DNA from: NAT127 sp034717695 | Lineage (GTDB): Bacteria; Pseudomonadota; Gammaproteobacteria; Pseudomonadales; Porticoccaceae | Assembly: GCA_034717695.1 (NCBI GenBank) | Contig: JAYELS010000072.1 | Location: 1 to 64,000, forward strand | Reading direction: 5' to 3' | DNA length: 64,000 nucleotides | Shown: piece after piece, positions 16,052-24,679 of the stretch | How the letters are laid out: each line of letters begins with the position of its first letter | Numbering within the stretch: position 1 is the stretch's first letter | Program-made: the position numbers and the translations under genes | Notes under the pieces: model-generated | The model's database searches: none | What the model saw: the letters and a program-made list of their open reading frames with translations, nothing else | What the model was told of the DNA's origin: nothing

Positions 16052-17737
16052 TTAGGCGCTGGCGCGCGATTCCGGGGCGCCTTCGTCCCCCTGGCTGGCG
16101 GCGTGTTGCCCGGCGCGGCGGCCGGAAAACACGCAGTCGGCGATGGAGGAGCCGCTGACATAGAAGCCCGCGGGCACTCCCATGGCGGCGCGGCCGGCGG
16201 CGTATAGCCCGGGGATGGGCGCGCCCCCCTGCCCCACAACCTGGCCGCTGTCCTCGTCCACCGCCAGCCCGCCCATGGGGATGGTGGGGCACGGGAATTT
16301 CTTGCTGCCCACGGAAATGTCGATGGCCCAGTAGGGACCGGGCCCCAGGGGTTTGCAGTTACTGTACTTCTTTTTGAAGCGATCGTTGCCGGCGGCGGCA
16401 CCGGCATTGTAGTCGGCCACCTCCGCCTCGAGGCCAGCGGGGTCGACGCCGAGCTTTTGTGCCAGCTGCGCCAGGGTCCTGCCGCGGGTGCTGTTGAACA
16501 GCAGGTTCATAAGGAGCGGTCCGCGAAACTCCAAAAAGCCCTCCTCCCCGGGGCGGGGAATGGTGTCCTTGTAGGCGGACCAGTAGGCCTTGCTGTCGAT
16601 CACCACCCAGGCCCGCTGTTCCGGCTGCTGGGCCAGTTCGTGGCCGAGGCGCCCCAAGTACACGTCCTCGGCGACGAAGCGCCGGCCCGCCTTGTTGACC
16701 ACCAGCCCCTGCACGAACTGCAGCGGCGGGCTGATGGAGCGCCAGGCGGTGACGGAGTCCATGCGCCCGAGGGCGGCGCCGACGCTCTCCCCCAGCACCA
16801 CGCCGCTGCCGTCGCAGCTGATGGTGCCAAGGGGCATGGCAGCGGCGAACTTGGGGGCGTGGTGGCGCACCATCTCGCGGTTGAAAGCGAAGCTGCCGGT
16901 GGTCAGCACCACCCCCTTGCGGGCGCGGATCAGCACCGGCTTGCCGTGGGCCTGCTCGATCTCCCGCACCTTGGCGGCGGACGCCAGGGACGGCTTTTCG
17001 ATGAAGCGCTGGAAGGCGTTGACCCTGCGAATCAGCTTGCGGTGAGCCTTCCAGGGCTCGGAGCCGGGCTCCAGCCGCAGCACCTCGACGCCGATCACCC
17101 GGTTCTCGGCATCCACCACCAGGCGGTCGACCAGGCTGTGGCTGTGAAAGCGCACGCCCTTGTCGGCGGCGGATCTTGCCAGGGTATTGAACAGCACGCC
17201 GCCGGTGTAGCCGGGGCCCGCCACCTTGTGCCCGCGGGGCGCGGGGTGGGCGACGCTGGCGTAGTCCGGGGCGAACTCGTTGCCGGAGTAGTAGATATCG
17301 TAACCCTTGGGGGGGTAGGAGCGCTTGCCCTCGTAGATCCGCGAACCGAAGCGGACGCCGTGGGTTTCGAGCCAGGCCATGTTGACACTGCTCTCCTCGC
17401 AATAGCGGCGCAGGGTGTCGTCCCGCACCACGTCTCCCACCTCCTTCTTGAGGTACTTGTACATCTCCTCGGGGTTGTCGTCCCAGCCCCCCGCCTTCTG
17501 GTAAGGGGTGCCGCCGCCGTAGTAGATACCGCCGCTGAGGGTGGTGGCGCCACCGCCCTCGAAGCGGTCGAGGGCGAGCACATCGGCGCCCGCGGCGCGG
17601 GCTTCGAGGGCGGCGCAGACACCGGCGCCGCCGTAGCCCACCACCACCACGTCGGCGCCTTCCTGCCACTGCACCTCGCTGGCGTCGCGGACCCGCAGGG
17701 GCTCCTTCACATAGGCCGCGGCGTGGTTACTGTCCAT
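16052..17737 (-). CDS. FAD-dependent dehydrogenase of the 3-ketosteroid delta-1-dehydrogenase type (copy B)
   Basis: 561 residues from the ATG at 17737 (MDSNHAAAY), which has GGGAG upstream and overlaps the Rieske stop by 11 bases; an in-frame start at 17761 is less likely. The FAD loop VVGYGGAGVCAALEA, DRFEGGGATTLSGG and the C-terminal GLYAAGRAAMGVPAGF are as in the copy at 2980-4695. The two chains align without large gaps. The reaction is expected to be desaturation next to a ring ketone or the reverse. The repeated pairing with a Rieske gene suggests the two act in sequence on the same ring. Confidence 0.85.
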   Translation of the reverse strand: MDSNHAAAYVKEPLRVRDASEVQWQEGADVVVVGYGGAGVCAALEARAAGADVLALDRFEGGGATTLSGGIYYGGGTPYQKAGGWDDNPEEMYKYLKKEVGDVVRDDTLRRYCEESSVNMAWLETHGVRFGSRIYEGKRSYPPKGYDIYYSGNEFAPDYASVAHPAPRGHKVAGPGYTGGVLFNTLARSAADKGVRFHSHSLVDRLVVDAENRVIGVEVLRLEPGSEPWKAHRKLIRRVNAFQRFIEKPSLASAAKVREIEQAHGKPVLIRARKGVVLTTGSFAFNREMVRHHAPKFAAAMPLGTISCDGSGVVLGESVGAALGRMDSVTAWRSISPPLQFVQGLVVNKAGRRFVAEDVYLGRLGHELAQQPEQRAWVVIDSKAYWSAYKDTIPRPGEEGFLEFRGPLLMNLLFNSTRGRTLAQLAQKLGVDPAGLEAEVADYNAGAAAGNDRFKKKYSNCKPLGPGPYWAIDISVGSKKFPCPTIPMGGLAVDEDSGQVVGQGGAPIPGLYAAGRAAMGVPAGFYVSGSSIADCVFSGRRAGQHAASQGDEGAPESRASA

Positions 17738-19121
17738 CGAACTCCCGCGCCCCCTCGCCAAACAGGTAGCTGTTGATCACCTCGTGGAAATGGCTGATCT
17801 GCACCTCCTGCACCGGGTTGGGCCTCAGGCCCCGAAGGCCCACGGAGTGCATGCCCCGCTGCACCTCCTCGATGTTGCCGAGATCCTGTTGCAGCAGTTT
17901 GGGGATGAGGTCCTTCTGGGCGCGCCAGTCGTAAATATGATCGGTCTCCACCTTCGGCTCCTTGCCCTTGCCCCAGTGCAGCAGGCTGATCATGTCGAGG
18001 ATGGCGCGGTCGGGATTGAACGGGTCCTCCGGGTCGGGGCGGCCACGGAAGATCAGGGTGCCATCGGCCCCCCACACCACGCACATGTTGGGGAAGATGT
18101 TCCAGTCGTGGCCGACGGTTGCCAGCCGCTCCGGCGGAATCACGGGGAAGTAGGCGCCGTCCTTTTCCGCGGCGTCCTTCATGGCCAGGAAGCCGGCGGT
18201 CATGGCCTCCTCCACCGAACTGCCGGGGGGCAGGGCGCGCACGGCGGCCTCGGCGGCGTTGAGGGAGCGGGCCGTGAACTGGCCGTCGCCACCGGCGAGG
18301 CCGAGCTGGTCGGCGAACACCGCCTGCAGGGTGGCGTAGTTCTCCCGCCATCCCTCGAGATCCGGTTGCGGCTTGTCGAGGCGACGGGAGGGGGAGCCCG
18401 GGGGCAACTCATAGACCCAGTGGTGCTTGCCGTGGCGGCCTTCGGCGTAGCTGAAGTTGACGTCGTCGTTGTACTGGAGGAACTGGGGGTGGGTGCCGAG
18501 GATATGGTAGCTCTCCATGAAGGCTTCCTGGGCCGTCTTCCAGTTGGCCTTGACGCGGATGGCCTTGTGCCAGCAGTAGCGCATGTCCTCCATGCGCAGG
18601 AACTCGAGGTCGGCGGCCGCGGGCTGGATGAATCTGTCGAAGGGCTCCGGATCCGCGCTCATGTTGATGAACACGAAACCCGCCCAGCGGGCCACATGGA
18701 CCCGGGACAGGGCCACGTCGGCGTCGGTCATATCGGGGCAGCCCTGCCACTGCTCGCGGTCGAGCACCCGGGTGTTGTTGCCGTGCAGGTCCCACTGCCA
18801 GGCATGGAAAATACAGTGGAACTTGGTGATCCGGCCCTTGCCGGACAGCAGCCGCCGGCCCCGGTGGGGGCAGACGTTATGGAAGGCTTCGATGCTGTCC
18901 GGCCCGGTGCGCACCAGGATCACCGCCTGATCGCCGATGTCGTAGGCGAAGTAGTCGCCCACCTGGGGGATGTCCTCCTCGCGGCAGGCCCAGTGCCAGG
19001 TGGCGGTCCAGATCCGCGCCATTTCGAGGCGGGCGAACTCCGGGGAGGTGTAGCGGCGATGGTCGATGAAGTCCGGGCGAACTTCGGTGAGGGTTTCCGC
19101 GTAACGCTGTTGCGTGTTCAT
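17727..19121 (-). CDS. Rieske non-heme iron oxygenase, alpha subunit (copy B)
   Basis: 464 residues from the ATG at 19121. A GTG two codons earlier sits only three bases from the AGGAG ribosome site, so the ATG, nine bases away, is preferred. Rieske ligands are C84, H86, C103 and H106; the mononuclear iron histidines are H206 and H211 in ESYHILGTHP. The C-terminus shares GLRGLRPNPVQE with copy A. It is the first gene of the operon that runs to 12151, under the operator at 19216-19234. It needs an electron-transfer chain that is not encoded in this window. Confidence 0.88.
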   Translation of the reverse strand: MNTQQRYAETLTEVRPDFIDHRRYTSPEFARLEMARIWTATWHWACREEDIPQVGDYFAYDIGDQAVILVRTGPDSIEAFHNVCPHRGRRLLSGKGRITKFHCIFHAWQWDLHGNNTRVLDREQWQGCPDMTDADVALSRVHVARWAGFVFINMSADPEPFDRFIQPAAADLEFLRMEDMRYCWHKAIRVKANWKTAQEAFMESYHILGTHPQFLQYNDDVNFSYAEGRHGKHHWVYELPPGSPSRRLDKPQPDLEGWRENYATLQAVFADQLGLAGGDGQFTARSLNAAEAAVRALPPGSSVEEAMTAGFLAMKDAAEKDGAYFPVIPPERLATVGHDWNIFPNMCVVWGADGTLIFRGRPDPEDPFNPDRAILDMISLLHWGKGKEPKVETDHIYDWRAQKDLIPKLLQQDLGNIEEVQRGMHSVGLRGLRPNPVQEVQISHFHEVINSYLFGEGAREFDGQ

Positions 19122-19215
19122 GTTCACTGGCTCCTACCCTGTCGGCCCTCAGGCCCTGGCATGTATCACTGTTGTCGTTATCGGGCGCCCGCCTTGCCGC
19201 GCCGGCCGCCACAAA

Positions 19216-19234
19216 AACTAATCATACGTCAGTT
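19216..19234. promoter_or_regulatory. Island operator, site 1 (Rieske copy B operon)
   Basis: The inverted repeat reads AACTAAT-CATAC-GTCAGTT, one of ten such 19-bp sites. On the minus strand a promoter TTGTTC (19244-19249), 17 bases, TATGAT (19221-19226) overlaps it, so the operator covers the -10 and part of the spacer. It lies 94 bases upstream of the Rieske ATG at 19121. A bound protein would block RNA polymerase. Confidence 0.8.
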
Positions 19235-19250
19235 ATTATCGGAGAACAAC

Positions 19251-19886
19251 TCAGCGGGGAGAGTTATCCCCCGGGGCACCGAGCACGTCCAGAATAGCGG
19301 CACTGGACGTCAGCGTCGAATACAGCGGCAGCGCGTTACTGACCATAAAGGCGTGGGTTTCGGCGCTGGCCCCCGCGGTGCAATCCTCCGGCACCACCAC
19401 CTGGTAGCCCAGGTCCGACCCGCACAGGGCCAGGCCGTTGATGGCGATATTGGTGGACACCCCGGTCACCACCAGGGTGTCCACGCCGCGATGGCGCAGG
19501 CGGGTATCCAGGTCGGTGCCGTTGAAGCCCAGCAGGCTGTAGGGGCGGCTGTGGACGATATCCCCCGGCTCGGGCGCGACTTCCGGCACCGAATCGACAT
19601 CCACCATGCCCTGGCGCATGCGGCCGTTCTTGCGGCTGCGGGACATGATCAGGCTGGTGATGGGCAGCTCGGAATAGTCGGGATTGTGGGCCACATGGAG
19701 GTGGAACACCGGCCAGCCCTGGGCCCGGAACAGGGCAGCCAGGGCCGCGATGCGGGGCAGAATGCCCCGCTCCCGAACCTGGTCGGCGAGACCCTCGAAA
19801 TCCGTCATGCCGTGTTCGATCACCCCGCGCTGGCATTCACTGATCAGCAGGGCGGGCCTGCGCCCGGGTTCGAGACCGCGAATCAT
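19251..19886 (-). CDS. Isochorismatase-superfamily protein with a degenerate active site
   Basis: 211 residues with the isochorismatase/cysteine-hydrolase fold: LLISECQRGV at the first strand, GFNGTDLDTRLRHRGVDTLVVTGVSTN in the centre (quoted in parts: GFNGTDLD, VVTGVSTN). The three catalytic positions look changed. The usual Asp of the first strand is Glu17, the usual Lys region reads VHSRPYS, and the nucleophilic Cys of the GxxTNxC motif is Ala148 (TNIAING). An AAGGAAG ribosome site precedes the ATG. The gene is divergent from the fused acyl-CoA dehydrogenase, and operator site 2 lies between them. The fold is certain; hydrolase activity is doubtful. Confidence 0.78.
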   Translation of the reverse strand: MIRGLEPGRRPALLISECQRGVIEHGMTDFEGLADQVRERGILPRIAALAALFRAQGWPVFHLHVAHNPDYSELPITSLIMSRSRKNGRMRQGMVDVDSVPEVAPEPGDIVHSRPYSLLGFNGTDLDTRLRHRGVDTLVVTGVSTNIAINGLALCGSDLGYQVVVPEDCTAGASAETHAFMVSNALPLYSTLTSSAAILDVLGAPGDNSPR

Positions 19887-19977
19887 GGTTTGGCTTCCTT
19901 CTATGGCTGATGTTTGGTCTGGCTGATGTTCGATATGACCGATGTTTGGCAGGTCCGCTGTTGACCGCCGGCAACAA

Positions 19978-19996
19978 AACTTACACTATGTCAGCT
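19978..19996. promoter_or_regulatory. Island operator, site 2 (fused acyl-CoA dehydrogenase / isochorismatase-like, divergent)
   Basis: AACTTAC-ACTAT-GTCAGCT. On the plus strand TTGACC (19961-19966), 17 bases, CACTAT (19984-19989) places the operator over the -10. It is 69 bases before the dehydrogenase ATG at 20066 and 91 bases before the divergent gene at 19886, so it can control both. Its position argues against the longer dehydrogenase reading frame beginning at 19910. Confidence 0.8.
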
Positions 19997-20065
19997 ATTC
20001 TACACAGTCGCTGCAGCGATACAACAACCCGCCCCGATTCAACGAGCCATGGCCCTCCACCCGAC

Positions 20066-22405
20066 ATGACCCAGGATACCGAACTCAACGCCCTCCTCCT
20101 CGACAGCCTCGACAGCTTCTGCCGCGACTGGCGCGCCCAGCACCCCCTGCCCAACGACGGCGTGGACAATCCGCCCCGCCCCCTGGACAACAGCCTGTGG
20201 GAGGCCATGGCGGAACTCGGCTGGCTGGGCCTCGCCCTGCCCGAATCCTTGGGCGGCGCGGGTCTCGGCGCCGCCGAGGCCACGGTCATCGCCGGCGGCC
20301 TCGGACGCTGGTTGCTGCCCGCGCCCTATGTTCCCTGCGCCCTGCTGCCCTCCGTGGTGCTCGCCCGCTGCGCCACCGCGCCCCTGGCCGCGGGCCTCGC
20401 CGCACGGCTGGCGGCGGGGGAAGAGGCGCTCACCCTCGCCTGGCAGGAGCAACCGGGCCAACTCGACGCCGCCGCCAGCACCGCCACCCGCTGGGTCGAC
20501 GGCCTGCTGGACGGCGTCAAGCTGTTCGTGGCGGACCCCTCCGCCGACGGCACCCTGCTGGTCCTCGCCCGGGACGGCGCGGGCGACCCTTTGCTTGCCG
20601 CCGTGCCCGCCAATGCCCCCGGGGTGACCCTCGACCGCCAGGCGGCGGGCCAGGGCAGCCTGGCAACCGTCGTCTTCGCCCGGGTTCCGGTGACCCCGGA
20701 TCAGGTGCTCTCCAGCGGCGAGGCGGCCCTCGCGGCGATGGATGCCGCCCTCGCCAGCGGTCGCATCGCCATGGGCGCCTGGTTGAGCGGCGTGGCATCG
20801 AGCTGCCTCGACAAGACCTTGGGCCACCTGCGGGATCGCCAGCAGTTCGGCAAGCCCCTCGCCGCCTTCCAGGCCCTGCGCCACCGCTGCGTCGATCTCC
20901 GCATCGCCCTCGAACTGGCCAACGCCAGCTGGCGCCACGCCCTCGACGCCTTCCAGCGCGACCCGGCGGACACCGCCACCCTGGCCGCCATCGCCGCCGC
21001 CAAGGCGCGCTGCGCCGATACCGCCCTGGCGGTGGCCCGGGAAGCCATCCAGATGCACGGCGCCATGGGCTTCGTGGAGGAAGGGGGCGTCGGCCACTAC
21101 CTGCGGGCCGCGCTGTTCGGCGCCGCCTGGCTGGGGGGCGCCCAGCGTCAGCGCCGCGCCTTCATGGCCGCCCAGACCCTCGACCTGACCCCGGCGGACG
21201 GCGCCCCGGCGCTCGACCCCGCCATGTCCGTGGCCCCCGACGAGGACATCAACGCCCTGCCGGACGCGGTGTTTCGTGGGCGCTTTCGCGCCTTTCTCGA
21301 GGCCCACTACCCCGCCGACCTGCGCCAGGACCACCTGCGCCCCTTCCGGCGCATGAACGGCGCCGAGACCCGCCGCTGGATGAGCCTGGTGCACCGCCAC
21401 GGCTGGCGAGCCCCGGAGTGGCCCCGGCAGTACGGCGGCCTCGGGCTGTCGTTCCGCAAGCAGCGTATCTACAACGACGAGATGGAGCGCATCGGCGTGG
21501 CGCGGATGATCGACAACGGCGTCACCCAGCTCGGCCCCACCCTGATGAAGTACGGCAGCGAGGCACAGAAGCAGCACTACCTGCCCCGCATCCTCGCCTG
21601 CGAGGACTACTGGGCCCAGGGCTACTCCGAGCCCAACGCGGGCTCCGACCTCGCCAGCCTGAAAACCCGCGCGGTGCGGGAGGGGGACCACTTCGTCGTC
21701 AACGGCCAGAAGATCTGGACCACCCTCGCCATGGAGGCCACCCACTGCTACGCCCTGGTGCGCACCGGCAACTACGACAGAAAACAGCAGGGCATCAGCT
21801 TCCTGCTGATCGACCTTGGCCTCCCGGGGGTGGAGATTCGCCCCATTCGCCACATCGCCGGCGAGGAGGAGCTGTGCGAGGTGTTCTTCACCGACGTCAA
21901 GGTACCCGCGGACAACCTCGTCGGCCCCCTCGACGAGGGCTGGACCGTGGCCAAGGCCCTGCTCGGCCACGAGCGCATCTGGCTGGCGAGCCCCAACCTC
22001 GCCATCAAGGCCATGATGCTGGCGGAACGCCTGGTGGTGGCAACCGGCTGCATGGGGGACAGCGGCGTGATGGACCGCCTCGCCCGGCTGGCCACCGACC
22101 TGCACGACTACCGCCAATGGTACGAAGCCATCTGCCGGCGGGTGGAAGGGGGCGAACAGATCGGCCCCGAGGCCTCCGCCCTCAAGGTATACATCACCGA
22201 GCTGACCCAGCGCATCACCGAATTCAACCTGGAGCTGGGGGAGGACTTCGCCGCCATCGCCGCCCCGGTCACCCTCGGCGATACCCGGACGGATCTCTAC
22301 TGGCAATACGCCATGGCGCGGCCCGGCACCATCTACGCCGGGTGCAACGAGGTGCAGCGGGATATTCTGGCGAAGAGTGTTTTGGGTTTTAGGTCTGACG
22401 TCTGA
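20066..22405 (+). CDS. Fused acyl-CoA dehydrogenase, two ACAD domains in one chain (FadE34-like)
   Basis: 779 residues from the ATG at 20066. Residues 1-375 form one acyl-CoA dehydrogenase unit ending in AIQMHGAMGFVEEGGVGHY, typical of the beta-type partner. Residues ~395-779 form a second unit with NAGSDLASLKTRA, FVVNGQKIWTT and the C-terminal YAGCNEVQRDILAKSVLG. Actinobacterial and proteobacterial steroid degraders use either alpha2-beta2 heteromers or such fusions (for example FadE34) to oxidise CoA esters of steroid side chains. The extreme C-terminus (FRSDV) is encoded by the intergenic repeat at 22392, so the gene seems to have read into it. The single flavin sits at the interface between unlike units in the known heteromers. 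Confidence 0.87.
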   Translation: MTQDTELNALLLDSLDSFCRDWRAQHPLPNDGVDNPPRPLDNSLWEAMAELGWLGLALPESLGGAGLGAAEATVIAGGLGRWLLPAPYVPCALLPSVVLARCATAPLAAGLAARLAAGEEALTLAWQEQPGQLDAAASTATRWVDGLLDGVKLFVADPSADGTLLVLARDGAGDPLLAAVPANAPGVTLDRQAAGQGSLATVVFARVPVTPDQVLSSGEAALAAMDAALASGRIAMGAWLSGVASSCLDKTLGHLRDRQQFGKPLAAFQALRHRCVDLRIALELANASWRHALDAFQRDPADTATLAAIAAAKARCADTALAVAREAIQMHGAMGFVEEGGVGHYLRAALFGAAWLGGAQRQRRAFMAAQTLDLTPADGAPALDPAMSVAPDEDINALPDAVFRGRFRAFLEAHYPADLRQDHLRPFRRMNGAETRRWMSLVHRHGWRAPEWPRQYGGLGLSFRKQRIYNDEMERIGVARMIDNGVTQLGPTLMKYGSEAQKQHYLPRILACEDYWAQGYSEPNAGSDLASLKTRAVREGDHFVVNGQKIWTTLAMEATHCYALVRTGNYDRKQQGISFLLIDLGLPGVEIRPIRHIAGEEELCEVFFTDVKVPADNLVGPLDEGWTVAKALLGHERIWLASPNLAIKAMMLAERLVVATGCMGDSGVMDRLARLATDLHDYRQWYEAICRRVEGGEQIGPEASALKVYITELTQRITEFNLELGEDFAAIAAPVTLGDTRTDLYWQYAMARPGTIYAGCNEVQRDILAKSVLGFRSDV

Positions 22406-22535
22406 CGCTGGACGTCTGACGCCAAGACGGGTCAGCAAGCAGAGGCAGCCGACACTGATCCATCAAACCAGGGTATTGCCACTTCAGTTCGTCTCGGCGC
22501 CTTTGCGTCAGACGTCCAGCGTCAGACGTCCGACC
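22392..22535. repeat. Inverted pair of GTCTGAC-based repeats between convergent genes
   Basis: The left arm at 22392-22423 and the right arm at 22504-22535 are 32-base inverted copies with two mismatches, built from the heptamer GTCTGAC and the variant GCTGGAC. The left arm contains the stop codon of the dehydrogenase gene, and the right arm ends eight bases before the P450 stop. The transcript could form a long hairpin in both directions, so it may act as a bidirectional terminator, although there is no T-run. The same heptamer recurs at 61974-62015. Confidence 0.8.
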
Positions 22536-22542
22536 CAAAGCA

Positions 22543-23757
22543 TCACCACACCAACGGCAGCGAATCCATCGCCATCACCCCACCGAGACGGGTGAGGATT
22601 TTCGCATCCGGCGCGAGGCGGAAGCTGGGCAGCGCGGCGAGCACTTCCTCCAGGGCGACATGCAACTCGCGGCGGGCGAGGCGCAGGCCCACGCAGTTGT
22701 GGACGCCGGAGCCGAAGGCCAGGTGACGGGGCTTGCGGTCGAGGCGCACCTCGAAGGGATCCTCGTAGACCTCCGGATCGGTGCTGCCGAGGGTGGTGGA
22801 CAGCATGATCTTGTCCCCGGGCATCAGCTGCACGCCGCCGATGGTCACCGGCTTGATGCACTGCCGCCCGGTGGTCACCGCCGAGAACGCCCGCAGCATT
22901 TCCTCCACCGCGTCGGGGATCAGCGCCGGGTTGGCGCGCAGCGCCTCCTGGTGCTCCGGATGGGTCGCCAGGTGGCGGAACTGCCAGCCGAGGTTGGTGG
23001 TGACCGTATCCAGGCCCCCCAGGTAGAGGTTGAAGCAAAACCCCCAGATCTCGTCGTCGGTGGCCGGGCGGTTGCCCACCTTGCAGTTGGCGAAGTAGGT
23101 GATGAGATCGTCCCGGGGATTTTCCCGGCGCTGGCGCACCACACCCATCACGTAATCCTTCACCGCCCGGGTGGCACCGGCGATGGCGGGGATATCCGGG
23201 TTGTGGAGCAGATCGTCCTCCCAGGCGAGGAACTGCTCCACCTCGTCGATGGGCAGGCCGAACAGCTCGAGGAATACCGCGATGGGAAAGCGCGCGGCAA
23301 ATTCGCCGATGAATTCGCAACTGTTCTTGCCCTTGAAGCGGTCGATATAGCGCCGCGCATGGCTGCGCACGCCGTCGTTCAGCTCCGCCACCCGCTTGGG
23401 GGTGAACAGCGGCGTGAACAGGGCGCGGTAATCATTGTGGATCGGCGGATCCGCCTCCACCGGGTAGACACCCCAGCTCTCCCCCAGCAGGGTCGAAAAG
23501 GGTGCGAAATCCTTGCTGGAAAAATGCTCGGTGTCCAGGTAGATGCGGGTGATATCCTCGGCGCGGCGGAACACCCAGGCGGGGGAAATGCCGGAGGACG
23601 CATCCGGCGCCCAGAAGGCCGCCGGCCCCTTGTGCATGGCCGGGACGATGGTGGTAAAGGGGTTGTCGTAGGTGACGGCGCCGAGGCGCAGGGGGTAGGA
23701 CGTCACCAGTTCCCTGGGAACGTGGGCGGGGATATCCCCGGAAAAGGCTTGCAGCAT
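22543..23757 (-). CDS. Cytochrome P450 monooxygenase
   Basis: 404 residues, a soluble bacterial P450. The heme-binding loop FGSGVHNCVGLRLAR places the ligand at C355. The K-helix ExxR is EEMLR, and the I-helix oxygen-activation motif reads LGGLDTVT. It hydroxylates a hydrophobic substrate; bacterial P450s next to acyl-CoA dehydrogenases in steroid clusters often oxidise side-chain or ring carbons. No ferredoxin or ferredoxin reductase is encoded nearby, so redox partners must come from elsewhere. It is divergent from an SDR pair, with operator site 3 between them, 168 bases from its start. Confidence 0.9.
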   Translation of the reverse strand: MLQAFSGDIPAHVPRELVTSYPLRLGAVTYDNPFTTIVPAMHKGPAAFWAPDASSGISPAWVFRRAEDITRIYLDTEHFSSKDFAPFSTLLGESWGVYPVEADPPIHNDYRALFTPLFTPKRVAELNDGVRSHARRYIDRFKGKNSCEFIGEFAARFPIAVFLELFGLPIDEVEQFLAWEDDLLHNPDIPAIAGATRAVKDYVMGVVRQRRENPRDDLITYFANCKVGNRPATDDEIWGFCFNLYLGGLDTVTTNLGWQFRHLATHPEHQEALRANPALIPDAVEEMLRAFSAVTTGRQCIKPVTIGGVQLMPGDKIMLSTTLGSTDPEVYEDPFEVRLDRKPRHLAFGSGVHNCVGLRLARRELHVALEEVLAALPSFRLAPDAKILTRLGGVMAMDSLPLVW

Positions 23758-23925
23758 GGCGGTAACTCTCCTCGATTATCCTTTGCGTGACCGATGGTCG
23801 GTGATCGGTGCCAGCGCCAACATAGTCCCCGCGCCGAAGCAGCGTCAATCGCCACCACTAGTCGCTGTCTACAATGGGGCCCGCCCCGCCAATGCCCTTG
23901 AACCTGGCCGGCCCTGCATCTACCA

Positions 23926-23944
23926 TGCTGACACAATGTCAGTT
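23926..23944. promoter_or_regulatory. Island operator, site 3 (SDR pair / P450)
   Basis: TGCTGAC-ACAAT-GTCAGTT, with both inner halves CTGAC/GTCAG perfect. On the plus strand TTGAAC (23898-23903), 17 bases, TACCAT (23921-23926) precedes it, so the operator starts at the end of the -10 and covers the expected start point. It is 53 bases before the SDR ATG at 23998. No clear promoter toward the P450 was found in 23758-23925. Confidence 0.78.
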
Positions 23945-23997
23945 ATTGGCCCGCCCATACTGCCAAAACCCCCATCAATGCGACACAGGAGTTCACC

Positions 23998-24669
23998 ATG
24001 GATCTTTCCGGCAAACGCATCGTCATCACCGGCGCCGCCGGCGGCCTCGGTCGCGCGGTCACCGCCGCCGTCATTGCCCAGGGGGGAACGCCCCTGCTGG
24101 TGGACCTGGCCTTTCCCGCAGATTTTGCCCCCGGGGAGGAAAAGTTCGCCTTCGACCTCACCGACACCGCTGCCACCGCCCGGGAGGTGGCGCGCATGGG
24201 CCATATCGACGGCCTCATGAACCTCGCCGGCGGCTTTCACATGGGCCCCGCCCACGACATCGGCGACGACGGGTGGGACGCCATGTTCCGCATCAACGTC
24301 CAGACCCTGCGCTCCATGGTGGCGGCGGTGGTGCCGAAAATGCTCGCCCAGGGGCGCGGCACCATCGTCAATGTGGGCGCCCTGGGGGCGGTCCAGGGCC
24401 AGGCCCAGCTCGGCGCCTACGGGGCCTCCAAAAGCGTGGTGATGCGCCTTACCGAGAGCCTCTCCGCGGAACTGCGGGAGCGGGGCATCAACGTCAACGC
24501 GGTGCTGCCGAGCATCATCGACACCCCCGCCAATCGCAAGGACATGCCCGATGCCGATCCCGCCAAATGGGTGGCACCGGCGGACCTCGCCCGGGTGATC
24601 TGCTTCCTGGCATCCGACGCCGCCCGGGCCATCCACGGCGCCCTGGTGCCCGTGCGCGGCCTGTCCTGA
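23998..24669 (+). CDS. Short-chain dehydrogenase/reductase
   Basis: 223 residues, at the short end for a classical SDR. The cofactor loop is TGAAGGLG at residues 11-18, NLAGG replaces NNAG at 75-79, and the catalytic pair is Y141/K145 in YGASK. The usual catalytic Ser about 13 residues before Tyr appears to be Ala128 (NVGALGAV), which may slow or change catalysis. AGGAG lies seven bases before the ATG. It shares a transcript with the next SDR, 10 bp downstream. Confidence 0.85.
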   Translation: MDLSGKRIVITGAAGGLGRAVTAAVIAQGGTPLLVDLAFPADFAPGEEKFAFDLTDTAATAREVARMGHIDGLMNLAGGFHMGPAHDIGDDGWDAMFRINVQTLRSMVAAVVPKMLAQGRGTIVNVGALGAVQGQAQLGAYGASKSVVMRLTESLSAELRERGINVNAVLPSIIDTPANRKDMPDADPAKWVAPADLARVICFLASDAARAIHGALVPVRGLS

Positions 24670-24679
24670 GGAATCCGCC

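Noticed and set aside
19942..22392. An 816-codon frame overlapping the fused acyl-CoA dehydrogenase in another frame
   Set aside because: Arg/Pro-rich shadow translation without domains; the ACAD frame holds all expected motifs.
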